In this document: piece by piece, positions 34,691 to 45,007 of the stretch | Numbering within the stretch: the stretch's first letter is position 1 | Layout: every line of letters starts with the position of its first letter | Assembly (NCBI GenBank): GCA_039619475.1 | Contig: CM077116.1 | Location: forward strand, 252,574,440-252,638,439 | Direction of reading: 5' to 3' | Origin: Icerya purchasi | Lineage: Eukaryota; Arthropoda; Insecta; Hemiptera; Monophlebidae | Length of the DNA stretch: 64,000 bases | Notes under the pieces: generated by a model | Told to the model about the DNA's origin: nothing | Database searches by the model: none | The model's input: the letters and a program-made list of their open reading frames with translations, nothing else | Position numbers and translations under genes: made by a program

Positions 34691-35637
34691 ACGTTTTATG
34701 GTGTAAATTATTAATTGCTGATAATGATATATTAGAATTTAACATCGAAGCATTAAAGCAAATGATTATTTTTATTGGTTATAATGAATGTCATAAAAAT
34801 TATTGAATAAATTGTAAACAATATTGAATTAAATCTTTCATTATTATTTATAATCGTATCAAATTATAAAATATAGTTAAAAGGATGTATATTCGACACA
34901 TCCAGAAATATAATGTATGAGATAAATGAAAAAAATCTTCAAAGATGTGGGAAAAATTGAGTAAAATTGTGTGAAAGTTAGTAAAACACTAGAAAAACGA
35001 TGTTAAATAACATAAATTGATGAAAAAATAGTGCAGAAAGGTCCTAAAACGGAAGAACATGTTAAGAAATAGTCGAAAATAATTAGTAAAATTGTGTGAA
35101 AGGCACTAAAATCAGCAGAAAAACGATGTGAAATAACATAAATTGATAAAAAAAAAAAATAGCGCAAAAAGGTCCTAAAACAGAAGAACATGCTAAGAAA
35201 TAATGTAAAACTGGTTACAATTAGTTAGAAGCGAGGAAAAATGATGTAATAGTGTTAAAGCATAACAGAATAGTAAAAGAAGAAAATGTTTATTACATGT
35301 CTGTGCAATGGCGAGTGAAACCATGGGCGATGGACGATGAAGTGCTGATTAAGAAACAAAGGAATGGTTACAGAGATGTTTAAAGATTTCCTTAGTGTAC
35401 AGGGTAGGTCTGTGAATGTGTTGGGAAAACGTTAAGTAAATGTCTTGGGTCTTACGGATTCTCTTATTAAACGACTGTATGATAGTCTGTTGAAGATATT
35501 AGGTGGAACCTTCAGCAGCGGGTGGGCGAATACAAAGATCATATTGATGCATTAGATCAAGCGTTCAAAGATGTGACTTTTAAATCCTAATAATCAAATG
35601 GAGATCACGATTGTGGTCCTACAACGTTCAACAGCTG
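34691..35637. other. Rest of the unique centre, no gene recognised
   Basis: After the DUF8207-like frame the centre is AT-rich. A reading fragment around 35280-35600 (plus) contains MSVQWRVKPWAMDDEVLIK and VGEYKDHIDALDQAFKDV, separated by stops, possibly a decayed second gene. Confidence 0.4.
34960..35210 (+). repeat. Two ~120-bp direct repeats in the centre
   Basis: Copies at about 34965-35079 and 35085-35205 share GTAAAATTGTGTGAAAG, AAAACGATGT.AAATAACATA and GGTCCTAAAAC.GAAGAACATG in the same order. Confidence 0.8.
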
Positions 35638-38076
35638 CGGCGATTGCTAAGCTGTATGTGTGCATAGATTAAGCAGAAGGAATGAAAGCATAAATAATGA
35701 TGGATATCACTAACGACGGTCGAAATGGTAAAGAGTTGTAAGAAAAGAACCTAACAAAGATTATGAAAGAATGATGAAAATCGCGAGAAAGGTGGTAAAA
35801 ACACTGGAAAAATGGCATTAAATAGCAAAAATTGACTAAAACAGTGTAAAAGTATTAAAATGTAGGAAAAGCGAAGAGAAATGTTGGAAAATTGGTTATA
35901 ATGAGTCAAAAAATGTCACTGCTTTCACATATAAAATATTGCAAAGGTATAACTCAATGTCTAAGTTGTGAAGGTAATGTGATTATTCTTTGTTAACCTC
36001 TTTATCATACACATATCAAACATAACAAAATATATATTTTTATCTCTCTCATTCTATAACTCTATCTGTAGCTGTGTTCATGCTTGAACGGATGTTTTCT
36101 ACTAACACACTCATATATTTTACATGCATGCATACTCACCCACAATCACACATCATCCCGCATATACAATGACAATACAATTTCAGCATGCGTCTCTCTC
36201 TTCATAATCAAGAATTCTAATCATATTCATCATCCTGCATTTCAAAAATAATAGTATGAGGGAAATTTAAAGAAAAAATGTAAAATAAATCATTTTTGGA
36301 ACAATGCAAAGGGTGAGATAATAACTTTGCTAGCATGAATGTATATTTAGACTAATTTCATAACATTGAAATGAATGATAATGGTATATAGCATGAATGG
36401 AACGGGATGAAGGATTCATTATGATTAAAAATATGTTGTTGTTTTGTATGACTTTGCAATAATGACAATATGGGAAACAAAAATTATGTATGATTGGAAA
36501 AAACTGTATGGGAGAATAATTGATTTTAGGTAATAAAATAGTATATTTCGATTAATTTTAAAACATGTTGTAGGACTTTTTTCAGAAATGAGCAAAAGGA
36601 ATATATAGATTAATTGATATAATAATTTTAATAGCATGAACATGTATTTAGAATAATTTCGTGTTATATTATTAAATTTTGAAGTTTGTTAGCATGAGGG
36701 AAAAGGAGTGAATGCTATGGTATGGGTAAAACAAACGAAGTGTTTTCATAGATTAGTGATTATATAGAAGAAAAAAGTATGTATGATCGACTTTGTTATT
36801 GAAAAAATAGTATGCTTGGACTAATTTAAAAAAATGTATGATAGGTTATTGGAAGCGTGTGGTGTACACATTCATAAATGCCGTGATTCTATTGCTTTTG
36901 TCATGATGGTAAAAAAAAAATGAAGAAAAAAATAATTCATGATGTAATTATGAGGAGTGAGTTCGTCATGTATGTTTACAACAATATGTTATTATAGGTT
37001 AGCTATTTGTGAATTGAGAAAAAAATTTAAATGATAAAAAATAATATGTTTGATGTGAAAATGAGTTAATGCCTTGTACAGAGATGATTGATTTTTGGAA
37101 ATGATAAAATATACTTAATTTGATTCTAAAATAATTATGAGTGATTTGAAATTTGGAAATAAATCACCTTGGAAGAATGGAGCAAAGAGGATTTTTTTAC
37201 AATTTCAAGAAAAACTATGTTATGATAAGTGAGAATGAAAGAGATGTATTCGTGGTAATAAAGCGAGTAGTGTCTGTGGGCTATAAATGTGTGCACGACA
37301 TATTACGAAAGATTTGAACAAAAGTTTGCATAACAAATGAATAAAAATATACTTGGGTTAATTTAATAACACAGAGCAAAAATATTATAGTGTCGGTGAG
37401 GTTAGTAATGTATGTTCAGAGGTCTTGACAGTGGGGCGCGAGTGGTAATAGTGGCGAGAATGAATGAAAAAAGAAAATAATAATCTTTTAGTCTGCCTTT
37501 TTATGTTTGATGTGATAATTGTTCACAGATAGATGCATGTATCTTCGACGTTTTTTATAATCAGGCTGTTGCTCTCGCACACATACATGCATACAGTCTC
37601 TCACTCGCACATTGCAACTCTGATCTGCTCATGCTAGCACGTTTTTTCTATAAACATGCTGTGTCTCGTAAGCTAGTAGGTTTTCTACCTGTTGCTCTAT
37701 TGATCAACACACCTCATAGACAAAATATTTGTGAAATAAAAAAATATTAAATAACATGTGCACTTAATACATATTTTTATAAAAATGTGATTATGAAAGA
37801 TTTTAAAAAATTTGAGAGAACTCTCCAGGTCTTAGGTTGTGACTTACAAATTAATGAAAACTCACGCAGCTGTGGAAAATACTTGATGTACGTGATGTAC
37901 ATGAAAAAGTTGAACAGTTAGATTCGTTTGTTATAGAAAAAATAAAAAATAAAATTTTTTAATTTAAAAAGATATGAACAAATTATGTGGGATTATATTC
38001 GAAAATTAGATAATAATTATATGTACACTTTACACAACTGGCTCAGATTTTTGTAATATTCATCATTATCAGTACT

Positions 38077-38493
38077 TCAAGTTGGGGGGGGGGGGTAGAG
38101 AAATAATGAAGGATTTTTCAAGTAATGACTCATCGAAGAACATTGTAAATGTGGCATTTTTGATGCATGCCATGCTCTGCTTGGCTTATACACTGTATGC
38201 AAACACTTTCCGCCAGACATATCAATCATTGCTAGTTCAGTTACTCGAAAACCATAATCACAATCTATATGGATGCTGATATCTACAAAATATTCCGCTA
38301 TATCTGCTTGTTCTGATAATAATACAGGTCCAATGATATTATGTACAGAAGATGTTGATCCTTCTGCTGTATAACCATCATCTGATTGCTGTGATGGAGG
38401 TGATGAAGTTGTATGCGAGACACTATCACTCGAAAATGAATTCTGAATAAATTCGTCGACTTTAATATCAATCGAATCGGTAGTGTTATTCAT
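38077..38493 (-). CDS. Small element-encoded protein, right-arm copy (138 aa)
   Basis: Identical to the left-arm copy up to the Pro-encoding homopolymer. There the run is 12 bases and the frame ends three codons later (PPPPT). The duplicated gene is read outward-to-inward in both arms, so both copies point toward the centre of the palindrome. Which homopolymer length is ancestral cannot be told. Confidence 0.55.
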   Translation of the reverse strand: MNNTTDSIDIKVDEFIQNSFSSDSVSHTTSSPPSQQSDDGYTAEGSTSSVHNIIGPVLLSEQADIAEYFVDISIHIDCDYGFRVTELAMIDMSGGKCLHTVYKPSRAWHASKMPHLQCSSMSHYLKNPSLFLYPPPPT

Positions 38494-38954
38494 GTTTGAA
38501 TAATATTTTTAACTTTTTACTAAGAATGTAGAAAATTATTACTTTTAACGTTAGAGCAAACTTTTATTAATGCGTGAAGAACACAGCTTCAACAAATTCT
38601 ACACGTTTAATGTAACACTAATACTGACTGCCTGAACAGATTCTTTCGAGATTCTAGCTCGATGCATGTCTTTGAAGAGGGCGGGCTGCACCAGAAAAAC
38701 CACATTCCTTTGGTGAAAGCTGGTTACATACGCAGATGAACGAAATTTACAGGTGATCTTTGGGTTATGGGTGTTTGTGTGTAGATGTGTACATGTCAAC
38801 CGGTTTTTCTACAAAAGATTTTTTTTTTTTTTTTTTTTTTTTTTGCCAAATTGCTCCTAGCTGATAACAGCTATCTGGCAATTTTAGTATTAGAGCGTAA
38901 CATTGAGTAGCACTCTATCCAGCGATAGGTGCAGAAGATTACTTTTCCTTTTTG

Positions 38955-41615
38955 TTAGGCTAAGTCCATCGGCTTGACTCTGTCAAGCCGCCGAACTTCC
39001 ATCGAATTATCCAACAATACGATCGCTAAGTAATTTGGATGTATCTCCAGTCTGCTAGCATACTTTTTTGCATCATTAGTTATTACTTCTAGCACGGTCT
39101 TGATTTTTAGATCTTCATGTAGTGTTAAGTTGGTGATATACCACGGAGCATTGACTATCATTCGAAGGATTTTATTCTGTATCCGTTGGATGATCGCTAT
39201 ATTGCTCTTTTTCGAGCAGCCCCATAAGGGGCAACCGTACCGCCAAATTGGCTTTAGGATTTGAGCGTATATTAATAGTTTATTTTCAGGAGATATTTCT
39301 GATTTTCTGTTTAATAGCCAGTACATTTGCTTCAGTTTTGCATTTAGTTCGATCCGTTTTGCTGTTATGTGTTTCTTCCATGTTAATCTTTGGTCGAGAT
39401 ACATACCAAGATATTTTACATCTGTGTGTTGTGGAACTGGAACATCATTCAGGATTATATCTTCCGTTGGCACAATTCTTCTGTTAGTAAAGATTACTCG
39501 CCTTGATTTGCTTTCATTAGTTTTAATCTTCCATTGGCTAAACCACGATGAGAGTTCAGTAACAGCTTCTTGAATGGTGTTACGCGCTTTAACCGGGCAT
39601 ACATCCGAGCATAAGATCGCGGTATCATCAGCAAATGTTGCTACCTGCACGTTGGAGGGCGTAGGAATATCTGACGTGTATATGAGATAGAGTAGTGGCC
39701 CCAGCACACTTCCCTGCGGAACGCCTGCTTTTATCGGATATATATCTGATGAGTCATCTCCATACTTCACAAAGAAGTATCTTTCGTGTAAGTATGACCA
39801 AAGTAATTGATATATTTCATGGGGAAAGTGACGTTTTATTTTGTGTAACAGACCGTCGTGCCAGACTTTGTCAAAAGCCTGGCTTATATCTAAAAACACT
39901 GCGTCACAGTACTTTTTCCCTTCGAGGGATGCCTCTATAGTGTTAACTATGCGGTGCACTTGTTCTGTTGTACCGTGCTTAGCTCTGAAACCGAACTGAT
40001 GTTCCGGTATTAACTCTTTGTCGTTAATAATTGGCATTAACCGCTTCAGCAACAGCTTTTCATAAAGCTTAGAGACTACGGACAGCAAGGAGATGGGCCG
40101 ATACGAGTCCGGTTCTGTCGGTGGTTTAAGCGGTTTCTTAATGACGATAATTTGTGACAGTTTTAGCTGTATCGGAAAATACCGTAGCCGGAGCATCGCA
40201 TTGAAGACATATGTCAGAAATATAAAACCTTTTCTGGACAATTCCTTTAAAATCCGTGCCGTAATTAAGTCATAACCCGGAGATTTATGCGGATTTAAAG
40301 TTTTTACTAAGTTATTAATTTCCCCCGGAGATGTGAGTTTTATTGGTTTAGAAACATCATAACAGTAAGCATCAGGGGTCAGCGTTGAATTTCCAGGATA
40401 TGGCTGAAATATGTTTGCGAAATGTTTTGCAAAGACTTCTGCTTTTTCTGAGTCCGTTTTAGCCCAAGTTCGACTTGATTTTCTTAACGGATGCACCGCA
40501 TGTACAGGTCTTTTAAGATTTTTTGTTATTTTCCACAACGAGTAGTCATGTTGCGGCAGGGGCGATAGATTTGTTAACCTTTGTTTTAAGGATTTGTTTT
40601 TTAAATCTTGCAATAATTTCTTTAAAAACTTCGTCTGCTTATTTAATGCTGTTTTATGGGTAGGGTTTCTCGATAATTGCCATTGTTTTCTCAGTTTCCG
40701 TTTTAACTGGACCGCTTTTTTAATTTTATCTGGATAATAGATAACAGGCTCATAACCTCTTTCCTTTGGTGTGGATTTCCACGCAGCTCGTTGTATGACT
40801 TTAATGAAGTATTCTACCGCTTCATCTATTTGTTTTGCAGTTTTCAGCGGTATTTTAACGTTCATTGTACGTTCAAGCTGCTCTCGAAATGCATCCCAAT
40901 CTGTGAATTTATTATGGAGTTTTGGTTTCCGCATTTTTCTAACTATATGCTGACTAATTGTTAGTGTAACCGATGAATGATCTGATGACAATATTTCGTC
41001 AGTCCTAACATCAATAAATGGGGATGAAATTCCTTTTATTATGAAGAAGTCCAAGAGATCCGGTGTTTTATTAAGGTCGGTTGGCCAATAAGTAGGTGTT
41101 CCCGATGAATAGACCATGCTGTATGTTTCGTCCATGGATGATTTTAATTCTTTCCCTCTGGGCACTGTCAGTCTTGACCCAAAGTGAATATTTTTCGCAT
41201 TGAAATCTCCTCCTACAATGTATCTGTTACCTAAAGTTCTGAAGAAGTCGGTAAAATGTTTTTTTTTTATAATATGCCTCGGAGGGCAGTATACTGCTGA
41301 GAGAGTAATATTTTTATTTGGACCTTCAGTGATTACTACACTGGTCGCTTGTAGGTAATTGAATTTATATTTGTTCAGTTCATAGTGTTTTATATTACTT
41401 TTTATTATAACACCAGTGCCACCGTGTGCTGTATTATCTGGATGATTTGTATAATATGAATTGTATCCCGGGAATGTAATATGTCTTGTGTTAGTGAGAT
41501 GTGTTTCAGATATTAGAAGCGCATCAATATTGTTTTGCAAAATGTACATTTGTATTTCATCGATATGATTAAGAACACCGTTAGTGTTCCAGGTAACTAT
41601 TTTTAAATTCTTCAT
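38955..41615 (-). CDS. Jockey LINE ORF2: endonuclease-reverse transcriptase, 886 aa
   Basis: This enzyme nicks chromosomal DNA and copies the LINE RNA at the nick. The N-terminal APE-type endonuclease shows VTWNTNG (residue ~8), ISETHL (~36), GGDFNAKNIHFGS (~134) and SSDHSSV (~208). The reverse transcriptase follows with KSPGYDLI, YRPISLLSVVSKLYEKLL, HQFGFRAKHGTTEQV, AVFLDISQAFDKVWHDGLL (first Asp), AGVPQGSVLGPLLYLIYTSD, the catalytic FADDTAIL, NESKSRRVIF and KYLGMYLDQRLTWKKHI. The Jockey C-terminus (WRYGCPLWGCSK, ILRMIVNAPWYITN, TLHEDL) completes it. No RNase H is present, as usual for Jockey. The start codon overlaps the stop of ORF1 in an ATGA (41612-41615), suggesting reinitiation after ORF1. 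Length is normal for the clade and every catalytic motif is intact. Confidence 0.96.
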   Translation of the reverse strand: MKNLKIVTWNTNGVLNHIDEIQMYILQNNIDALLISETHLTNTRHITFPGYNSYYTNHPDNTAHGGTGVIIKSNIKHYELNKYKFNYLQATSVVITEGPNKNITLSAVYCPPRHIIKKKHFTDFFRTLGNRYIVGGDFNAKNIHFGSRLTVPRGKELKSSMDETYSMVYSSGTPTYWPTDLNKTPDLLDFFIIKGISSPFIDVRTDEILSSDHSSVTLTISQHIVRKMRKPKLHNKFTDWDAFREQLERTMNVKIPLKTAKQIDEAVEYFIKVIQRAAWKSTPKERGYEPVIYYPDKIKKAVQLKRKLRKQWQLSRNPTHKTALNKQTKFLKKLLQDLKNKSLKQRLTNLSPLPQHDYSLWKITKNLKRPVHAVHPLRKSSRTWAKTDSEKAEVFAKHFANIFQPYPGNSTLTPDAYCYDVSKPIKLTSPGEINNLVKTLNPHKSPGYDLITARILKELSRKGFIFLTYVFNAMLRLRYFPIQLKLSQIIVIKKPLKPPTEPDSYRPISLLSVVSKLYEKLLLKRLMPIINDKELIPEHQFGFRAKHGTTEQVHRIVNTIEASLEGKKYCDAVFLDISQAFDKVWHDGLLHKIKRHFPHEIYQLLWSYLHERYFFVKYGDDSSDIYPIKAGVPQGSVLGPLLYLIYTSDIPTPSNVQVATFADDTAILCSDVCPVKARNTIQEAVTELSSWFSQWKIKTNESKSRRVIFTNRRIVPTEDIILNDVPVPQHTDVKYLGMYLDQRLTWKKHITAKRIELNAKLKQMYWLLNRKSEISPENKLLIYAQILKPIWRYGCPLWGCSKKSNIAIIQRIQNKILRMIVNAPWYITNLTLHEDLKIKTVLEVITNDAKKYASRLEIHPNYLAIVLLDNSMEVRRLDRVKPMDLA

Positions 41616-43168
41616 TTTTTATTAAGTAAAGCAGTTGTAATAGTCTGTATAACATTGTTAAGCACCTGATTTTGCTGTTGCATCATTTCAAGAAAAAGGG
41701 TTTTTATTTCAGTTAAGAATGTATGTAGCATTGTTGCAATGTCATTATTATTACTGTCATTGACTTCAGAAGTTCTATTTATTTCTCGTTTATGCCGCTG
41801 TCCTGCGATTTGCGCATAAGTCAAGCGCTGTGTTGAATTAAGACCTTCAGTTTGATTTGTCTCTGTATGTTCTTGGAGACCGGAAGGGGGCAAATGTCTG
41901 GAGTTTGCGTATTTGTCTAATGTATTGTTTCTACTTTTTACTGCATGTTGCTGGTGATTTCTGATATTTTGCAGCTTTTTATAGACGGCACATCCTTTAT
42001 AATTTGATGGATGATCTCCATGACAATTGGCACATTTTGGTGTTTCGTCCCGTTTTTTATTACAATTGGTGGATGCATGGTTATTACCACATTTGATACA
42101 TGCATACGCCCTGTTACAATAGGTTTTAGTGTGGCCATACCTTTGGCAGCGAAAACACTGAGGGATAATATTCTTTTTATGCGGAGATTCTATCTTAACT
42201 TTCATATGAAGTAATGTTTCAATTTTGTATATATCAGAATTGTTTTCGTGCGGTTCGAGGTCTACAAAGAATAATGGTAAGGGTTGCTTAGTTACCCTAT
42301 GCTTGATATTAGTTATATGCCTAATTTGGTGTCCATTTTCTTCTAGGGCAGTCTTGATATCATTTATTTCTACCGAGTGATGTAGGTGTCGGATTACTAC
42401 CCGAAAGCTTCTTTCAGATTTAATTTGATATGTGTGATGTTCTATTTCTTCCTGACGTAGATATTTAACTAGTGTACGATAACTGTCTATACTGTTTGAT
42501 TTAATTTCGACTCTTTTGTCTGTTAGGGATCTGCAACGTATGTCACCAGTTGGGATGACGCTGGCAATATCTGACAACATTTTGGTATAATCTACTACTC
42601 CATAAATTGTTATAGCAGGAGGTTTTAGTTCCTTTTTGTGCTGTGTAGGTTCTATATCTTCGTTCTCGCTAGAATCATCAGATGCCAAGCAAGCAAACCT
42701 GTTTTTATTTTGCTTAAGTATCTTTTTCTCTACTTGCTCCGAGGAAACACTTCTAACGTATTCTCTTTGCCTTTTCCTCTTATTTACGATCTCTTGCCAG
42801 CTGTGGTCTTTTACTTGAATATTGTCAGTTTGCATGGAGGCTTGCAGCGAATAATTTTCCTCTGTTGGGATAGGAGATAATACATTGGTATAAACAGATT
42901 TCGGTTTATCTAACGATCGGTTTTTTTTTGTATTTGTATTTATTTTATTGTTAGAATTGTTAGTATTATTATTTTTCGTCACATCACCGTTAGTGCATGC
43001 GAACGGAGGTAAAGGAACGAACTCACCGCCGGTTTGCATTGAGCCGTCATTTTCTGTGTCAGGATTTTCGGAAGCATTATGTGTGTAATGATGCGATGAG
43101 GCAGCAACATCTTCGATTTGTCGGTTGTTATCCGATTTACGGTTTAGAATAGGCGAGCGCATGACCAT
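41612..43168 (-). CDS. Jockey LINE ORF1: gag-like RNA-binding protein, 518 aa
   Basis: ORF1 proteins coat the LINE RNA and form the nucleic-acid particle. Residues 1-190 are polar and low-complexity. Residues 190-340 form the PRE_C2HC-type/RRM-like region typical of Jockey gag proteins, with ITIYGVVDYTKML, RSFRVVIRHLHHS and PLPLFFVDLEPHENN. Three zinc knuckles follow from about residue 345: CFRCQRYGHTKTYC (CX2CX4HX4C), CIKCGNNHASTNC and CANCHGDHPSNYKGC. The C-terminus (about 460-518) has the hydrophobic pattern of a helical segment. The ATG at 43168 lies 167 bp from the element's 5' end. The stop overlaps the ORF2 start. Confidence 0.93.
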   Translation of the reverse strand: MVMRSPILNRKSDNNRQIEDVAASSHHYTHNASENPDTENDGSMQTGGEFVPLPPFACTNGDVTKNNNTNNSNNKINTNTKKNRSLDKPKSVYTNVLSPIPTEENYSLQASMQTDNIQVKDHSWQEIVNKRKRQREYVRSVSSEQVEKKILKQNKNRFACLASDDSSENEDIEPTQHKKELKPPAITIYGVVDYTKMLSDIASVIPTGDIRCRSLTDKRVEIKSNSIDSYRTLVKYLRQEEIEHHTYQIKSERSFRVVIRHLHHSVEINDIKTALEENGHQIRHITNIKHRVTKQPLPLFFVDLEPHENNSDIYKIETLLHMKVKIESPHKKNIIPQCFRCQRYGHTKTYCNRAYACIKCGNNHASTNCNKKRDETPKCANCHGDHPSNYKGCAVYKKLQNIRNHQQHAVKSRNNTLDKYANSRHLPPSGLQEHTETNQTEGLNSTQRLTYAQIAGQRHKREINRTSEVNDSNNNDIATMLHTFLTEIKTLFLEMMQQQNQVLNNVIQTITTALLNKK

Positions 43169-44734
43169 AACGGTAGTTTACGCAGAAAGCAGAGATAACA
43201 AATACCGGCTTGCTGATAAGCAAGCCGATCACTGTACCGTACTTACGATAATTATACGCGATTAGAATGTAAATACTGTCAAGAGCAATTGAACGCGAAC
43301 AATGAACAATAACCCGAAACATTAAAACGTATTTTAAAAGATATGAAGGAGAAGATCCGGGCAGACTCGATGACCTTGACACATGATCGAAATCAACGAC
43401 ATAGCAACATTCATGCAAGGAAATAAGCAGAGTACCTTTGCATTATGAGCGTATGGGGACATATTGGGGGAAAATATGGAATATATTGAAAAAAAAAAAA
43501 TATTTAGAGTTTGAAAAAAATTAAATAATCTTAAACTAACAGATTCGAAAAAAATTATTATGAATGATGAGAAAATCATTGTTAGCAGATGGATGCGTGG
43601 GAATGAATGGTATGGTTTCACTGTAGTTTCAGGGGGATGTACTCATGAAAAATAATAGAAAAGAATTGAAATTTGTGTAGGGTGGATAGGGGAGAGGGAA
43701 AATATGAAACAGCGTTAAATAAAAATATACTCGAATTAATTTTTGAATACCTACGATTGGAAAAAGACTTTAGAGGGGAAAAAATATATTTTAGACTAAT
43801 TCCATAATACATAGACGTGAAAAATTATTATGAACAATATGAGGAATACCGTTAGAAGATGTTTACGCAATCATACTAGTGAAGATATCAATGGATTTAT
43901 TTTTAGAACCTGAGAAAATAATAAAATAAGAAAATTATGAACGTTCGGAAGAAATGAACAGAAGTGTAAAAGAAAAGTATACTTAGGCTAATTCTATAAT
44001 ACTTAGACACGAAAATAAAATATGCACGAAAGTGTGCATAGATGATCGGATAGTTAATTTCAAAACGAATGGCTGGAATTCACCTCACCTGGTGACAGTT
44101 TCAACTAGTTGCTTGAACATTTAAATATTTCCATTACAGCCGCGCTCGCGCTTACATAATACATCCCGTAGCAGCACACTCGCCCGCTCTCATTCGACTG
44201 ATGGATGGATCGTTCAAATATTTTCTTTAAAAATAAATTTAAAAAAAAAAAAAGTGTCGGAACGGAGCACGACTCGGAAAATTCCTTTAAATTTTGGGTT
44301 CTAAGTGTTGAGATTCAAACGTTTTTATCACTCCTGGCAAAATTTTACCCCTCCCAACCTCGAAAAATGAAAATTAAAAATTATGTTGTATACATTACAC
44401 GCAGAGTCATGTATAATACAAACATATGATGATAGAAGGCGCGGGTATGGGAAAGCGAGTACACTTTCATAGCGGCTAAGGCTATGTTGAATATATGCGT
44501 GGAAACGGTGCGAGCGCATTTACAGATAACAGTATGAACGGGGAATCGGGAAAATTTGAAGAAATTTTGGGGAAACTTGGGTGAATTTTAACCATATGGA
44601 TACAAATTGGGGTGAACTTTCAGCACCTGTACGCTAATTGGGGGTGAATTTTGTCTACCTTGATGGGAATTAGGGATCGAATTAGCGGAACTGTCCAGGA
44701 AAATTGGGGGGAACTAGGAGGAACTGGGGGGAAA

Positions 44735-44957
44735 CTTGGGTTAAATTTGATCGCATGGATATAAATTGGGGTGAATTTTGGACACCTGGACATAAATTGG
44801 GGTGAATTTTGGACACCTGGACATAAATTGGGGGTGAAGTTTGAGCACCTGGGGACAAATTGGGGTGAGTTTTGAGCACCGAGGGACAGATTGGGGTGGG
44901 TTTTGAGTACCGGGGGACAAATTGGGGTGAGGTTTGAGCACCGGGGGACAAATAGGG
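44735..44957 (-). repeat. 31-bp tandem array in right arm
   Basis: Mirror of the left array with four instead of five canonical units and several private substitutions. Confidence 0.9.
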
Positions 44958-45001
44958 GTTGGTGACGTCAGACGTCCCAGAACGCCCATTTATTAGCTAC
45001 T

Positions 45002-45007
45002 GTTGAA
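45002..45007 (+). repeat. Right 6-bp target duplication (GTTGAA)
   Basis: Identical to 28089-28094. Confidence 0.85.

Larger units (their letters stand above)
38820..43335 (-). mobile_element. Full-length Jockey-clade LINE, 4516 bp, both ORFs open
   Basis: AAAAGAT flanks the element at 38813-38819 and 43336-43342, and the left arm keeps the empty site (complement at 30716-30722). A 25-base T run at 38820-38844 is the complement of the poly-A tail. A 5' UTR of about 167 bp precedes ORF1, and a 3' UTR of about 110 bp follows ORF2. Two complete ORFs without stops make this a candidate active element. Confidence 0.96.
28095..45001. mobile_element. Palindromic Polinton/Maverick-like element, 16.9 kb
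   Basis: The unit begins AGTAGCTAATAAATGGG at 28095 and ends with its exact reverse complement at 45001. GTTGAA is duplicated at 28089-28094 and 45002-45007. 5'-AG...CT-3' ends and a 6-bp target duplication are the known signature of Polintons/Mavericks. Two inverted arms (28095-33889 and 35638-45001) enclose a unique centre. Removing one private LINE from each arm leaves arms of about 4.87 and 4.84 kb and an ancestral element of about 11.5 kb. The centre encodes a DUF8207-like protein, and each arm one copy of a second small protein. No polymerase B, retroviral-type integrase, protease, packaging ATPase or capsid frame is visible, so it is probably non-autonomous or a new type. Kinship with Polintons is inferred from termini and from memory of DUF8207 occurrence. 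Confidence 0.8.
35638..45001 (-). repeat. Right terminal inverted arm (~4.84 kb plus a full-length LINE)
   Basis: Mirror of the left arm. It contains the full-length Jockey element at 38820-43335 and lacks the left arm's LINE. Visible differences from the left arm include one fewer 31-bp tandem unit, a 12-base instead of 11-base homopolymer in the small gene and a short insertion near 37285. Confidence 0.95.

Noticed and set aside
39248..42880. Plus-strand frames of 60-81 codons across the Jockey element
   Set aside because: They are antisense shadows of ORF1 and ORF2.
28095..45001. Palindrome as an assembly artefact or host segmental duplication
   Set aside because: The arms carry different LINE insertions with their own target duplications, a different tandem-unit number and different homopolymer length. 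The whole is bounded by matched termini and a 6-bp duplication.
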